From an uncultured Ruminococcus sp. (GTDB lineage: Bacteria > Bacillota > Clostridia > Oscillospirales > Acutalibacteraceae): a stretch of DNA of 59,189 bases. The position numbers and the translations under genes are program-made. The stretch is taken from assembly GCA_902802105.1 (NCBI GenBank), contig CADCKR010000009.1, positions 1 to 59,189 on the forward strand, read 5' to 3'. This document shows positions 36,523 through 46,438 of this stretch, in pieces. The notes under the pieces are model-generated. The model worked only from the letters and a program-made list of their open reading frames with translations. It did not search any database and was not told where the DNA came from. Position 1 is the stretch's first letter. Every line of letters starts with the position of its first letter.

Positions 36523-36987
36523 TTAGAAAGGCAGATCATCATCGTTCGGCAAAACCATAAAGTCTCCCTCATCACCGCTGGCGTATGAAGGTTCGGGCTT
36601 AGGTGCTTCCTGACGATAGGTGTTCTGCTGATAGCTGCGCTGTGTACCGCCGTTCGCGCTGCCGGAATCACTCTTTGACTCACAGAATTCTACGTTGTTG
36701 GCCCATACTTCAAAGGTGTAGCGCTTATTGCCGTCTCTGTCGGTGTAGGAGCCTGTCCTTATCTCACCTGTAACAGCTATGCGCTTGCCCTTGGTGAAGT
36801 ATTTGCAGACGAACTCAGCAGTCTGATTCCATGCCGTTATGGAAATAAAATCAGCCTGACGCTCTTCGCCCTGCTTTACAAATCTTCTGTCAACTGCGAT
36901 AGTGAACCTTGTGTTGGCAACGCCTGACTGAGTATGTTTCAGTTCAGGATCTGCGGTCAATCTGCCGATCAAAGATACATTATTCAT
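36523..36987 (-). CDS. ssb: Single-stranded DNA-binding protein
   Basis: A 154-residue SSB with an N-terminal OB fold (MNNVSLIGRLTADPELKHT, FTIAVDRRF, FISITAWNQTAEF) and a Gln/Ser/Gly-rich linker. It ends in the acidic DDDLPF tip that recruits partner proteins in replication and repair. It is the middle gene of the conserved rpsF-ssb-rpsR operon, 14 bases after rpsF. Confidence 0.97.
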   Translation of the reverse strand: MNNVSLIGRLTADPELKHTQSGVANTRFTIAVDRRFVKQGEERQADFISITAWNQTAEFVCKYFTKGKRIAVTGEIRTGSYTDRDGNKRYTFEVWANNVEFCESKSDSGSANGGTQRSYQQNTYRQEAPKPEPSYASGDEGDFMVLPNDDDLPF

Positions 36988-37001
36988 AAATATCCTCCCG
37001 A

Positions 37002-37295
37002 TCAGGCATCCTTCTTGATGATCATTGAACGGATAACGCCGTCAGTGATCTTTGTGATTCTGTCAAGTTCTGCAGGGAAAGCTGCTTCTGACTTGAATGT
37101 GAAAAGAACGTAGTAAGCGTCTGTTTCCTTGTCGATGGGATATGCAAGTCTTCTCTTGCCCCATTCGTCAACGCTTTCCAGTGTAGCGTGCTTTTCAATA
37201 AGGTCATTGAACTTCTTAACAGTATCAGCTACAGCCTCTTCTCCACGCTTAAGTGAAACTACGATAACTGCTTCATAAGAATTGATAACTGCCAT
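37002..37295 (-). CDS. rpsF: 30S ribosomal protein S6
   Basis: A 97-residue S6, partner of S18 in the 30S platform. SYEAVIVVSLKRGEE, WGKRRLAYPIDKETDAYYVLF (in two parts) and the C-terminal IRSMIIKK are typical. The ATG at 37295 is chosen because AAGGAGG lies 7 bases before it; the longer in-frame reading from 37364 has no support. The first gene of its operon, with a consensus promoter about 80 bases upstream and a short leader hairpin. Confidence 0.96.
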   Translation of the reverse strand: MAVINSYEAVIVVSLKRGEEAVADTVKKFNDLIEKHATLESVDEWGKRRLAYPIDKETDAYYVLFTFKSEAAFPAELDRITKITDGVIRSMIIKKDA

Positions 37296-37321
37296 TTGAT
37301 TAACCTCCTTCCGGACTAATG

Positions 37322-37342
37322 ACTCCCGATCTTGTCGGGAGT
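37322..37342 (-). promoter_or_regulatory. Leader hairpin of rpsF
   Basis: ACTCCCGA and TCGGGAGT form a perfect 8-bp stem with a 5-base loop in the mRNA leader, 27 bases before the start codon. S6:S18 complexes bind hairpins with a CCG bulge in the leaders of this operon in many bacteria. A nearby CCG occurs in the segment before the ribosome-binding site, but I cannot confirm the exact motif. Confidence 0.45.
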
Positions 37343-37373
37343 AAGGATAGTTATGCTTTTGCACAACAAAAAA

Positions 37374-37402
37374 ATTATATCATCAAAACTATTCAATGTC
37401 AA
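37374..37402 (-). promoter_or_regulatory. Promoter of the rpsF operon
   Basis: On the minus strand TTGACA and TATAAT are perfect and 17 bases apart, about 80 bases before the rpsF start codon. Confidence 0.85.
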
Positions 37403-37422
37403 GCATTATTTTTTGCTCCCAC

Positions 37423-37456
37423 GGAAATCAATTTCGCGCCGGCGAGTTACACGGGG
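37423..37456 (+). repeat. Dispersed short repeat, copy 2
   Basis: Partner of the copy at 191-225 (opposite orientation): GGAAATCAATTT, GCGCCGGC, AGTTA and GGGG with four or five substitutions. It sits immediately upstream of the rpsF promoter and next to a palindromic repeat. Confidence 0.5.
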
Positions 37457-37468
37457 AAACCCTTCCTA

Positions 37469-37552
37469 ATACTAACACCTAACAAAAAGCAGACAATTTT
37501 TGCGGAAATCATCCTCGCAAACCTAAGTCTGCTTTTTATCAGAAATTAGTAT
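37469..37552. repeat. Palindromic repeat family P, copy 4 (84 bp)
   Basis: Reverse orientation. Ends ATACTAACACCTAACAAAAA and ATCAGAAATTAGTAT; the internal GCAAACCTAAG and GGAAATCATCCTCG match part of the long copy at 18954. It lies between rpe and the rpsF promoter and can terminate readthrough on either strand. Confidence 0.85.
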
Positions 37553-37641
37553 AAAACCGCTGAATCTGATATGTTTGAGACCAAAACACTACACAAAATC
37601 ATCCTTTACTGAGATTTTGTCAAAAGTCCGGCGTGCGGAGT

Positions 37642-38346
37642 TTACTGAAAGTGTTTCGCTGCTTTGCCAAGAATTGCATTAAAAAGACCGCTGTCCTTAT
37701 CATCTGATCCTTTAAGTGACCTGATAGCCCCGGCTGTATCCTTTGCCTTGAATACTCCTGTTCCCGAAACGCTGATATCGGCTCCTGCATCGGCAACAGC
37801 AGAGATCGTCTTTTCAGAAACACCGCCGTCTACCTCAAGCAGCAGTTCAAGACCTCTGCGCTCACATTCAGCCCTTATCTCAATGAGCTTGGACATCATG
37901 TCAGCCATAAATGACTGTCCGCCGAATCCCGGCTCGACAGTCATGACCAGAACCATGCCGATCTTGTCAAGATAAGGAAAAACAGCGCTTGCCGGAGTAC
38001 GGGGCTTTATCACAAGCCCGGGAACAATACCTCTTGATCTTATCTTTTCGATAGTCTCGTCAATGCCGGAGCTTGCCTCAACGTGGAAGGTTATAATATC
38101 AGCCCCTGCATCGGCAAAAGCGTCGATATAGTCAAGCGGATGCTCTATCATAAGATGCACATCAAACGGAAGCCTTGTATGTGGCCTGAGCGCTTTGATT
38201 ATGCTTGGCCCTATGGTTATGTTCGGCACAAAATGACCGTCCATTACATCAAGATGCACAAGATCGGCGCCTGCTTTTTCTATGCGTACTATCTCATCGC
38301 CCATTTTTGCAAAATCACACGACAGCAGTGAAGGTGCAATCAACAT
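37642..38346 (-). CDS. rpe: Ribulose-phosphate 3-epimerase
   Basis: A 234-residue TIM-barrel enzyme that interconverts ribulose 5-phosphate and xylulose 5-phosphate in the pentose phosphate pathway. IAPSLLSCDFAKM, the metal and catalytic HLDVMDGHFVPNIT, HLMIEHP, VEPGFGGQSFM and EVDGGVSEKT segments are all present. I prefer the ATG at 38346, with AAAGGGA about 9 bases before it, over the ATG at 38355, which directly abuts that site; the latter would add three residues. Length fits the family (about 220). Confidence 0.95.
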   Translation of the reverse strand: MLIAPSLLSCDFAKMGDEIVRIEKAGADLVHLDVMDGHFVPNITIGPSIIKALRPHTRLPFDVHLMIEHPLDYIDAFADAGADIITFHVEASSGIDETIEKIRSRGIVPGLVIKPRTPASAVFPYLDKIGMVLVMTVEPGFGGQSFMADMMSKLIEIRAECERRGLELLLEVDGGVSEKTISAVADAGADISVSGTGVFKAKDTAGAIRSLKGSDDKDSGLFNAILGKAAKHFQ

Positions 38347-38383
38347 TTTATTCATTCCCTTTTTCGTTATAATCAGTTATCTC

Positions 38384-38429
38384 AGAGCCTGTTTAAGGCA
38401 ATACCGCCGGGCACGATCAAACAGGCTCT
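38384..38429. terminator. Hairpin after the P-type-ATPase-like gene
   Basis: AGAGCCTGTTT and AAACAGGCTCT form a perfect 11-bp stem with a GC-rich inner loop containing GGCAATACC. No clear T-run follows, so termination may be partial and rpe may be read from upstream. Confidence 0.55.
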
Positions 38430-38444
38430 TAAAACAATATTCTT

Positions 38445-41400
38445 CTATTTCCTTATTGAGGATGCTATTATAGTTGTTACCGCCCAGAAGCCTATATAGA
38501 TAAGCATTTCCATACAGCCAAGCTTCTCGAATCCGGAAACAAATGATATCAGCGTTATTGTTCCTACACCAAGCACAATAGCTATGCACTGAAGTATCCT
38601 GGAGATCGTTACGTTAGATTTCATCTTTATGCAGCCCGACACTGCCCTTGCAAATGAGGATATTTTTCCTCTTGTTACAAGATATGCCCTTGAACGCTCC
38701 TCTGTTTTTGAGGTCACGCTGCTGCATATTCTGCCAAGATTTGTCGGCAGCACAGTGATACAGCGGTGGAACAGTCCGAATCTATCAGCGATACTCTCGC
38801 GGGTAATATTCGAGTCAACAGTGCGCACTATAAAGCTTACTCCGTTCTGTTCCAGCTCGTGCAGCTCGTTTGCTACGTTCTTTGTAGTTTTGTATGTGAG
38901 TATGAACATTGCTATAAGGTCGCCGCCAACAGAAATATACATGACGTCATTTCCCATTTTGCGGTATCTTTCCTCGGCTTCTTCATCCGGCAGCTCGATC
39001 TTATGATTAGCAAGTATCTTACGGTTGCCTATAAGCACACGGCTGCCTTTCACCCACGCCGAAAGCCCCATTCCGTCCTCGTAGTAAACGCTTTCTACCT
39101 TGGGGAGCTGATCTCTGCTGCACTGAACTATATTTTCAAAAACATGGGTCATGGTACCGTTTACCTTATACATTATCGCAGCACCGGCAAGAAGAGCGTC
39201 GTTGAGCATACTCTGCTTGAATGACTTCATGCCGCTGAGCGCAACGGAGCCTACAGGATAGAGCTGTGATGAATCTATCATTATCGCATTGGTATCGGCA
39301 AACTGAGTTACCGTTTCATAGCCGGTTATCATAGCGCCCTTTTTCAGGGTATTGCTGCACAGCCGCCTCATAGGTATATTCACCGCAAGCAGGCATACCA
39401 TAGGAACACTCATGCAGGCGGTAAGCGCAAACGATGAAAGAGCGCCTGTAAAGCTTCGGCTTATCATTCCGTAGGCTATGCCGCACAGAACAGAAAATAC
39501 GGTCGTCCACGGAGCAAACCACGAAGCAAGCTTTTCACTCGGGTCGGGCGCGTATGAAAGCTGAAGGAAATTGCTCATAAACTTTGAGCGGCACATATAA
39601 CCTATTATTGCACTCTGCATCGAAAGCTCGGATGTCATAAGCTGAGCGTTTTCCCTGTCAGTATATATCTTGCCTGCATATTTCGGGAAAGGCTTTATAA
39701 GGAAGTTGAAATTATAAAGCGTTCTTGTTATTATGAGAAGCTTGCCTATCGAGTTAAGGAACAAGCCGAGTATAACAAGCGGAGTGTATATAAATAAGGT
39801 TCCGTTAATGAAAATATCCGGAGTAAATATCGCGGCAATATTCTGCATTGCGGCAGCTACAGCAGCAACCGCCAGAGCTGTATCGGAATTGCCCTTGAAG
39901 CGCCTGAGCGGCATAAGGCCGCTGACGATAGGATTTCTTGCCAATATAACGGATATGCCGAAAATTATAAAGCTGATTATCGCAAACCAGAGCCAGCCGT
40001 TTCTGATCGTTTCGCTGAATAAAGCTGTACATTGTGCTATTATCGAAAGCATGACAGCTGCGACTGTAGCCGCAGCAAGTGCGATAGTCCTTGCAAAGAT
40101 GCCCTGTAAATTTGTAGCTATCTCTGTTTTTATAGCTTCTGCGTCCGATTCCTCTGTATAGTCGTCAAGCTGAGGCTTCGGCTTTTGCTCCGGCTTGCGC
40201 TCCATCATGTCATCGGGGTCAAATTCTTCCTCATTTGTAAAAAGCTCGCTGAAACGTATTTTTTGCTTTTCCTTCTTTGCTTTTGCGGCTTTATGCTTTG
40301 AGGCACGCTTTTCAGCCTTTTTTTCCTCTGCATCTCTTTCGGAATCCCTTATCTCCCTTATGTCAGTGACCTTCGGTTCAACATCTTTCAGCACGTCCGC
40401 AAGAGTGCTCTTGGTCTTATCCTGATCTGAGCTGTCTTTATCCGAATGAGCCGTCCTGCCTTTGTCGCTGCGGGTAAACATTGATTTAAGCTTGACTGCC
40501 GCAGAGGGCTTTTCGTCTTTGATATCCTGTCCGATCTCGCTGCTGCCGGAGTGAGGTTTAGCTCTGTCAGTAAGCGGAGCCGGTTCCGGCGCAGTGTTTT
40601 TAGGCGGTTTAGGGAATTTCTTCGGAGTGTTCTTTTTTATCTGTTCCGCTTTGGCAGCAGCGGCAGCTTCTTCAAGCTTTTTTTGCTCAAGAAGCTTCTG
40701 CGCGGCTTCACGTCTTATTTCCCTCAGAGCTTCATACTCTCCTCTGAGCGTGCGTGTAAACTTTCCTGCAAGAACAACAAATGTTTCATTTCCAAGATAG
40801 TGATATGTGACTGTAGTTGCGTGACCTTCTGTAAGGTCTTTTTCTTTATGCGGTGTATCATTCTTTTCGGAAGCATAAACCACATTGTCGCTGACATCTA
40901 TCGGTGTTTTCTGCTTCGGACGTCTGTGCCATCTGTCCTCCTCGGCTTTGCTCTCCGGAACAGAGTCTGAAAGTGAAATAACATTTCCTTCCGGCTGAGC
41001 AGCATAAGCGGAATCATCGTTTATTTCCGGCTGTGCTGCCTGCTTCGGACGTCTGTGCCATCTGTCCTCCTCAGCTTTGCTCTCCGGAACAGAGTCTGAA
41101 AGTGAAACAACATTTTCTTCCGGCTGAGCAGTTTGCAGGGCGTCAGATATATCGGATGCGGAAATAACAACTGCTTTTTCTGCATCGTCTGCTTTATTTT
41201 CCGTTTCGGAACGATCGGCTGTTTCTGCATCGGAAGTCTGAGCATCGTTTACAACAGAATTCTTTATGCCGGACGATACATCAGCGGCGTTTTTATCTGT
41301 AACGGCATTTTCCTTTACATCAGCTTTTTCACCTTTCTGAACCGCTTCTGCCTTTGATACTTCCGGCAGATCTTCTGTCAAGCTATCGGTCTTTACTGTT

Positions 41401-43172
41401 TCATCCTGCATTGAAGAAGCCGTTTTTTCCTGAGAAACCGGAGCGTTCGCCTTTTCAGCTGCGGCTTTTGCCGCATTTGCCTGCTGTTCCTTTGCAAACT
41501 CGGCAAAGATATCGAAAACCGGAAGCTCCTTCTTCTTATGTGTATCCGTTGGCTTTTCACGGATCTCAGCATTTTTTTCGGGCGGCTTGTGGGCAGCCGG
41601 AACATTTACAGGAAGATGTCTGCCGTGTTCAGGCGCCGCTTCTTCAACAGGCGGCTGAATTTTCTGCTTTTTCTCCTGCCTGATATTTCTGTTCTGACTT
41701 CGTTCAGTATCACTTTTTAACGCAGAGATCAATTTATCGGCCGGGATCTCTATAATACTGTTTTCCTTTACTGATGTTTCAGGCAGCATTTCAGGTTCAG
41801 CTGACGGAGCAGCACTCTCTTTTTCCTTTTCAAAGGGCTGTTCTGATACGGCAGAGTATATCTGCACGGCTTCATGCTGCTTCTCAACGGCTGACAAAGT
41901 ATCAGCTTCCGTATCAGACACATTATCAGAAGGCTCCTTCTGTTCGTTCTCACCGTGAGCATACATTTCGTCCGAAACGTCCGCCGGTTCTTCAATAACA
42001 GAAGCTTCAGAATTTTCCTGCATTGCCGGTGCGATATCCTGTTCAGCAAATGACGCCGAAGCTTCAGGCAGCTGTACATCCTGTGCCGCTGCAGTTTTCC
42101 GCTCTGCATTCACTGCTTCTGACTGCGCAGGCTTAACGCTTTTTTCGGCCTGAGCATCCTGCGCATCGGAATTATCAGCTTTTTCAGCCGGCTTTACATT
42201 CTTTCTCAACAGACGTGAGATTATATCGTCATCGTAGTCTGTTATGTCTCCGCTGTCTTCGTTATAGTCGTCATATTCTTCTATTTTCAGACGGCTGAGT
42301 ATCTTCGGAAGCTTTGGTGAAGGCTTGCTTTCCTTCACAGGAACAGCTGTCTGAGTTTTATATCTTTCCTTGAAAGAATCATTATTTGCATTATCATCCT
42401 GATCTGAAACAGACTCATCATATTCAGGCTCAATATCAGGCTCAGGGCTGTCCTCGGCTTCCGGCTTCTGCTTCATCGCATTCAGAAGACTGCCGAAGCC
42501 TGATCTCAGCTTGCTGAAAAATCTCCCTGATTTTTTCTTTCCGACAGACGAAGCGGCAAATACTACATCATCCGTACTTTTATCTGTCTGCTTTTCCTCC
42601 GCTGCGGAAGATGGCAGCGCCTGATTCGGGTATCTGTCCGAGTAAGCATACTGAACATCCTGCTTTTCAGCATCACCATTGTTTTGAACTGCCTGCTGCT
42701 GCGGGCTTTGTGCATAACCATACTCAGCATCACCATTGTTTTGAACTGCCTGCTGCTGTGAGCTTTCTGCATAACCATACTCAGCATCACCATTGTTTGG
42801 AACTGCCTGCTGCTGCGAGCTTTCTGCATAACCATACTCAGCATCACCATTGTTTTGAACTGTCTGCTGCTGCGGGCTTTCTGCATAACTATACTCAGCA
42901 TCCTGCTTTTCAGCATCACCATAGTTTTGTGCTGACTGCTGCTGTGCTTTATCTTCTTCGGCTTTATTTTTCGCCTTGTTTGCAGCAGCATCTTCCTTTT
43001 TTTGTGACTCAATTATGCACTTTTTGATATATGCCTCTAAGTCTGAATCGCTGTTATCTCTGACAAAAGACCGTCCCTGCTTAGCCGGCTGCTGCCCGCT
43101 TACATTGAAAAGATTTTTGAGCGTAGAAGCTGACGAACCCTCGGATTGGCTGTTTTTGTTTTCCTTTGACAT
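38445..43172 (-). CDS. Very large protein with disordered N-terminus and catalytically degenerate P-type-ATPase-like membrane region
   Basis: A 1575-residue protein. Residues 1 to about 1010 are acidic and Gln/Glu/Lys/Ala-rich, with tandem repeats and no known domain. From about 1015 there are roughly eight membrane helices in a P1-type ATPase-like order. LKKGAMITGYETVTQFADTN aligns to the segment before the phosphorylation loop, but DKTGT reads DSSQL (near residue 1299). The N domain is recognisable (DGMGLSAWVKGSRVLIGN), the TGDN motif reads TVDS, and GDGxNDxP is absent. It cannot be a normal ion pump. The ATG at 43172 follows GGAGG and the gene starts 6 bases after rlmB, so they form one operon. 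Function unknown. Confidence 0.8.
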   Translation of the reverse strand: MSKENKNSQSEGSSASTLKNLFNVSGQQPAKQGRSFVRDNSDSDLEAYIKKCIIESQKKEDAAANKAKNKAEEDKAQQQSAQNYGDAEKQDAEYSYAESPQQQTVQNNGDAEYGYAESSQQQAVPNNGDAEYGYAESSQQQAVQNNGDAEYGYAQSPQQQAVQNNGDAEKQDVQYAYSDRYPNQALPSSAAEEKQTDKSTDDVVFAASSVGKKKSGRFFSKLRSGFGSLLNAMKQKPEAEDSPEPDIEPEYDESVSDQDDNANNDSFKERYKTQTAVPVKESKPSPKLPKILSRLKIEEYDDYNEDSGDITDYDDDIISRLLRKNVKPAEKADNSDAQDAQAEKSVKPAQSEAVNAERKTAAAQDVQLPEASASFAEQDIAPAMQENSEASVIEEPADVSDEMYAHGENEQKEPSDNVSDTEADTLSAVEKQHEAVQIYSAVSEQPFEKEKESAAPSAEPEMLPETSVKENSIIEIPADKLISALKSDTERSQNRNIRQEKKQKIQPPVEEAAPEHGRHLPVNVPAAHKPPEKNAEIREKPTDTHKKKELPVFDIFAEFAKEQQANAAKAAAEKANAPVSQEKTASSMQDETVKTDSLTEDLPEVSKAEAVQKGEKADVKENAVTDKNAADVSSGIKNSVVNDAQTSDAETADRSETENKADDAEKAVVISASDISDALQTAQPEENVVSLSDSVPESKAEEDRWHRRPKQAAQPEINDDSAYAAQPEGNVISLSDSVPESKAEEDRWHRRPKQKTPIDVSDNVVYASEKNDTPHKEKDLTEGHATTVTYHYLGNETFVVLAGKFTRTLRGEYEALREIRREAAQKLLEQKKLEEAAAAAKAEQIKKNTPKKFPKPPKNTAPEPAPLTDRAKPHSGSSEIGQDIKDEKPSAAVKLKSMFTRSDKGRTAHSDKDSSDQDKTKSTLADVLKDVEPKVTDIREIRDSERDAEEKKAEKRASKHKAAKAKKEKQKIRFSELFTNEEEFDPDDMMERKPEQKPKPQLDDYTEESDAEAIKTEIATNLQGIFARTIALAAATVAAVMLSIIAQCTALFSETIRNGWLWFAIISFIIFGISVILARNPIVSGLMPLRRFKGNSDTALAVAAVAAAMQNIAAIFTPDIFINGTLFIYTPLVILGLFLNSIGKLLIITRTLYNFNFLIKPFPKYAGKIYTDRENAQLMTSELSMQSAIIGYMCRSKFMSNFLQLSYAPDPSEKLASWFAPWTTVFSVLCGIAYGMISRSFTGALSSFALTACMSVPMVCLLAVNIPMRRLCSNTLKKGAMITGYETVTQFADTNAIMIDSSQLYPVGSVALSGMKSFKQSMLNDALLAGAAIMYKVNGTMTHVFENIVQCSRDQLPKVESVYYEDGMGLSAWVKGSRVLIGNRKILANHKIELPDEEAEERYRKMGNDVMYISVGGDLIAMFILTYKTTKNVANELHELEQNGVSFIVRTVDSNITRESIADRFGLFHRCITVLPTNLGRICSSVTSKTEERSRAYLVTRGKISSFARAVSGCIKMKSNVTISRILQCIAIVLGVGTITLISFVSGFEKLGCMEMLIYIGFWAVTTIIASSIRK
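40912..41132 (-). repeat. Duplicated 43-codon segment
   Basis: About 92 bp (40912-41004) recur at 41041-41132 with few changes, encoding the twice-repeated SLSDSVPESKAEED and RWHRRPKQ. It is an internal duplication in the disordered N-terminal part of the large protein. Confidence 0.85.
42666..42926 (-). repeat. 57-bp tandem repeat array
   Basis: Four to five copies of a 57-bp unit encode the 19-residue repeat AEYGYAESSQQQAVQNNGD near the N-terminus of the large protein. Units differ slightly (SP or SS, TV or AV), so copy number could vary among strains. Confidence 0.85.
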
Positions 43173-43177
43173 AGGAA

Positions 43178-43951
43178 TCAACCTCCGTTTACTGCTTTTA
43201 TGCCAAGACGCTGACGTGTAAATTCATACATTAGTATTCCTGCCGCAACAGAAGCGTTCAGAGAATTTATTTTCCCGCGCATAGGCAGAGAAAGTATCAC
43301 GTCACACTTTTCTCTTACGAGCTTGCCTATGCCGCTGCCCTCAGAGCCGATAACAAGTGCAGCGGCACCCCTGAGATCGTTTGCTGCATAGTCAGAGCCC
43401 TTCATGTCTGCGCCGTATATCCAGCAGCCTCTTTCCTTCAGCTCGTCAAGTGTTGAAGGAATATTAGTCACACGGGCAACGGGCATATATTCATAAGCGC
43501 CTGCGGATGTCTTGCCGACTGCATAGCTAAGCCCCGCAGCACGTCTTTTAGGTATGATTATTCCGTGTGCGCCTGCACACTCGGCGGTACGGATGATCGC
43601 CCCAAGGTTGTGAGCGTCCTCTATCTCATCAAGCACGATAATAAAAGGCGGCTCGTTCCTGCTCTCTGCAAGCCGGAATATATCATCGACCGTAGAATAT
43701 TCCTTTATGGCTGCAAGAGCAGCCACGCCCTGATGAGATGCACCCGAGCACATCATATCGAGCTTTTTGCGGTCAACCTCTTTGACAGGTATCTGCATAG
43801 CCTTAGCCTTTGCTGCAATGACCTTTATTGAGCCGTTGAGTTCTCCCTTGGCAATAAGTATGCTGTCGATTGCCCTGCCTGAGCGAAGCGCTTCTGTAAC
43901 AGGATTTCTTCCTGCGATAATGTCGCTTCCTTTTTCAAACTTATCGTTCAA
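43178..43951 (-). CDS. rlmB: 23S rRNA (guanosine-2'-O)-methyltransferase RlmB
   Basis: A 257-residue SPOUT (TrmH-family) methyltransferase. The N-terminal substrate-binding domain begins IIAGRNPVTEALRSG. The C-terminal knotted domain has the three SPOUT motifs: LDEIEDAHNLGAIIRTAE (motif 1), LVIGSEGSGIGKLV (motif 2) and LSLPMRGKINSLNASVAAGI (motif 3, as two parts). It methylates 23S rRNA at the G2251-equivalent position in the peptidyl-transferase centre. The start appears to be a TTG at 43951, with AGGGTG 8 bases before it. It is followed 6 bases later by the P-type-ATPase-like gene. Confidence 0.93.
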   Translation of the reverse strand: MNDKFEKGSDIIAGRNPVTEALRSGRAIDSILIAKGELNGSIKVIAAKAKAMQIPVKEVDRKKLDMMCSGASHQGVAALAAIKEYSTVDDIFRLAESRNEPPFIIVLDEIEDAHNLGAIIRTAECAGAHGIIIPKRRAAGLSYAVGKTSAGAYEYMPVARVTNIPSTLDELKERGCWIYGADMKGSDYAANDLRGAAALVIGSEGSGIGKLVREKCDVILSLPMRGKINSLNASVAAGILMYEFTRQRLGIKAVNGG

Positions 43952-44078
43952 TTTATCTTCACCCTATCCGGTAATAACAAAATATGTCAAGACAAAACAG
44001 TACCCCATTCTGTCATATAACTTTTTAATTATAACATAAAACATTTTCAAAAAGAAGTCATTTATTATATTTTTTCAA

Positions 44079-44115
44079 AAAAAATTCTCCGCACCATCTT
44101 GATGCAGAGAATTTT
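44079..44115 (-). terminator. Terminator of groESL
   Basis: On the minus strand AAAATTCTC and GAGAATTTT flank a further GCATC / GATG stem and run into TTTTTTTTG. A second AT-rich hairpin (GAAAACTTTTTTT with its complement) lies at 44147-44178. Confidence 0.8.
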
Positions 44116-44227
44116 GAATAAGCTTTTTTTGAAAGGGGGTCCGGGGGAAAACTTTTTTTCACTCGAAAAAAAGTTTTCAGCCCGCGTATCTTGCCCGCGT
44201 ATCTTACCCGCGGGTTCAGAGCCTATA

Positions 44228-45859
<1,632 letters not shown>

Positions 45860-45878
45860 TTACCTCCGTTGTGATAAA

Positions 45879-46163
45879 TTATTCTACGATTGCGAGAATA
45901 TCAGACTGACGTACAATGGAATACTCCTCGCCGTCAAGCTTAACGTCTGTGCCGGAATATCTGCTTGTGATGACCCTCTGACCTACCTGTACGAACATGG
46001 TAACTTCATTGCCATCAACCATTCCGCCGGGACCTACTGCAACGATCGTTGCGAACTGCGGCTTCTCCTGTGATGCTGCAGTAAGAACGATGCCGCTCTT
46101 AGTGGTCTCCTCTGCTGCTTCTGCTTTTACAACTACTCTGTCCAGTAACGGCTTGATAGTCAT
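45879..46163 (-). CDS. groS: Co-chaperonin GroES (Hsp10)
   Basis: A 94-residue lid of the GroEL chamber. IKPLLDRVVVKAEAAEETTKSGIVL (two parts) includes the mobile loop that docks on GroEL, and the roof-loop region follows in SQEKPQFATIVAVGPG. GGAGG precedes the ATG. First gene of the operon, directly behind a CIRCE operator. Confidence 0.98.
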   Translation of the reverse strand: MTIKPLLDRVVVKAEAAEETTKSGIVLTAASQEKPQFATIVAVGPGGMVDGNEVTMFVQVGQRVITSRYSGTDVKLDGEEYSIVRQSDILAIVE

Positions 46164-46230
46164 AATATATGCCTCCTTGATCCTTTTATAATATCTGAGA
46201 GTCTCCGGTATCCGGAGTGTGCTCCTTGTT

Positions 46231-46257
46231 TTAGCACTCTCACTCTCTGAGTGCTAA
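46231..46257. promoter_or_regulatory. CIRCE operator (HrcA box)
   Basis: TTAGCACTC-N9-GAGTGCTAA, a perfect match to the CIRCE consensus, lies 68 bases before groS. HrcA binds it and represses chaperonin genes at normal temperature. Confidence 0.97.
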
Positions 46258-46261
46258 ATAT

Positions 46262-46290
46262 ATTGTAAACTCTTTTAGCAAAAAAATCAA
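46262..46290 (-). promoter_or_regulatory. Promoter of groESL
   Basis: On the minus strand TTGATT and TACAAT with a 17-base spacer lie directly upstream of the CIRCE element, so the operator covers the transcription start. Confidence 0.8.
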
Positions 46291-46438
46291 GTATTATTTA
46301 AAAGTTTTTTCATATTTAAGCGTATATTATTATTTATATTGCTCCTATGTAAAAAATATTACTGCAAAAAGAAGGTCATGCCCATCATTTTTGATAAGCA
46401 TGACCGTAAACAGACTGTTGTTTCATCTGCCGTGATGA

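Noticed and set aside
42650-42930. Possible CRISPR array
   Set aside because: The repeats are contiguous, lack unique spacers and lie inside a coding frame.
42563-43027. Long alternative readings on both strands over the tandem repeats
   Set aside because: They are by-products of the 57-bp repeat, whose length is divisible by three, and have no gene-like features.
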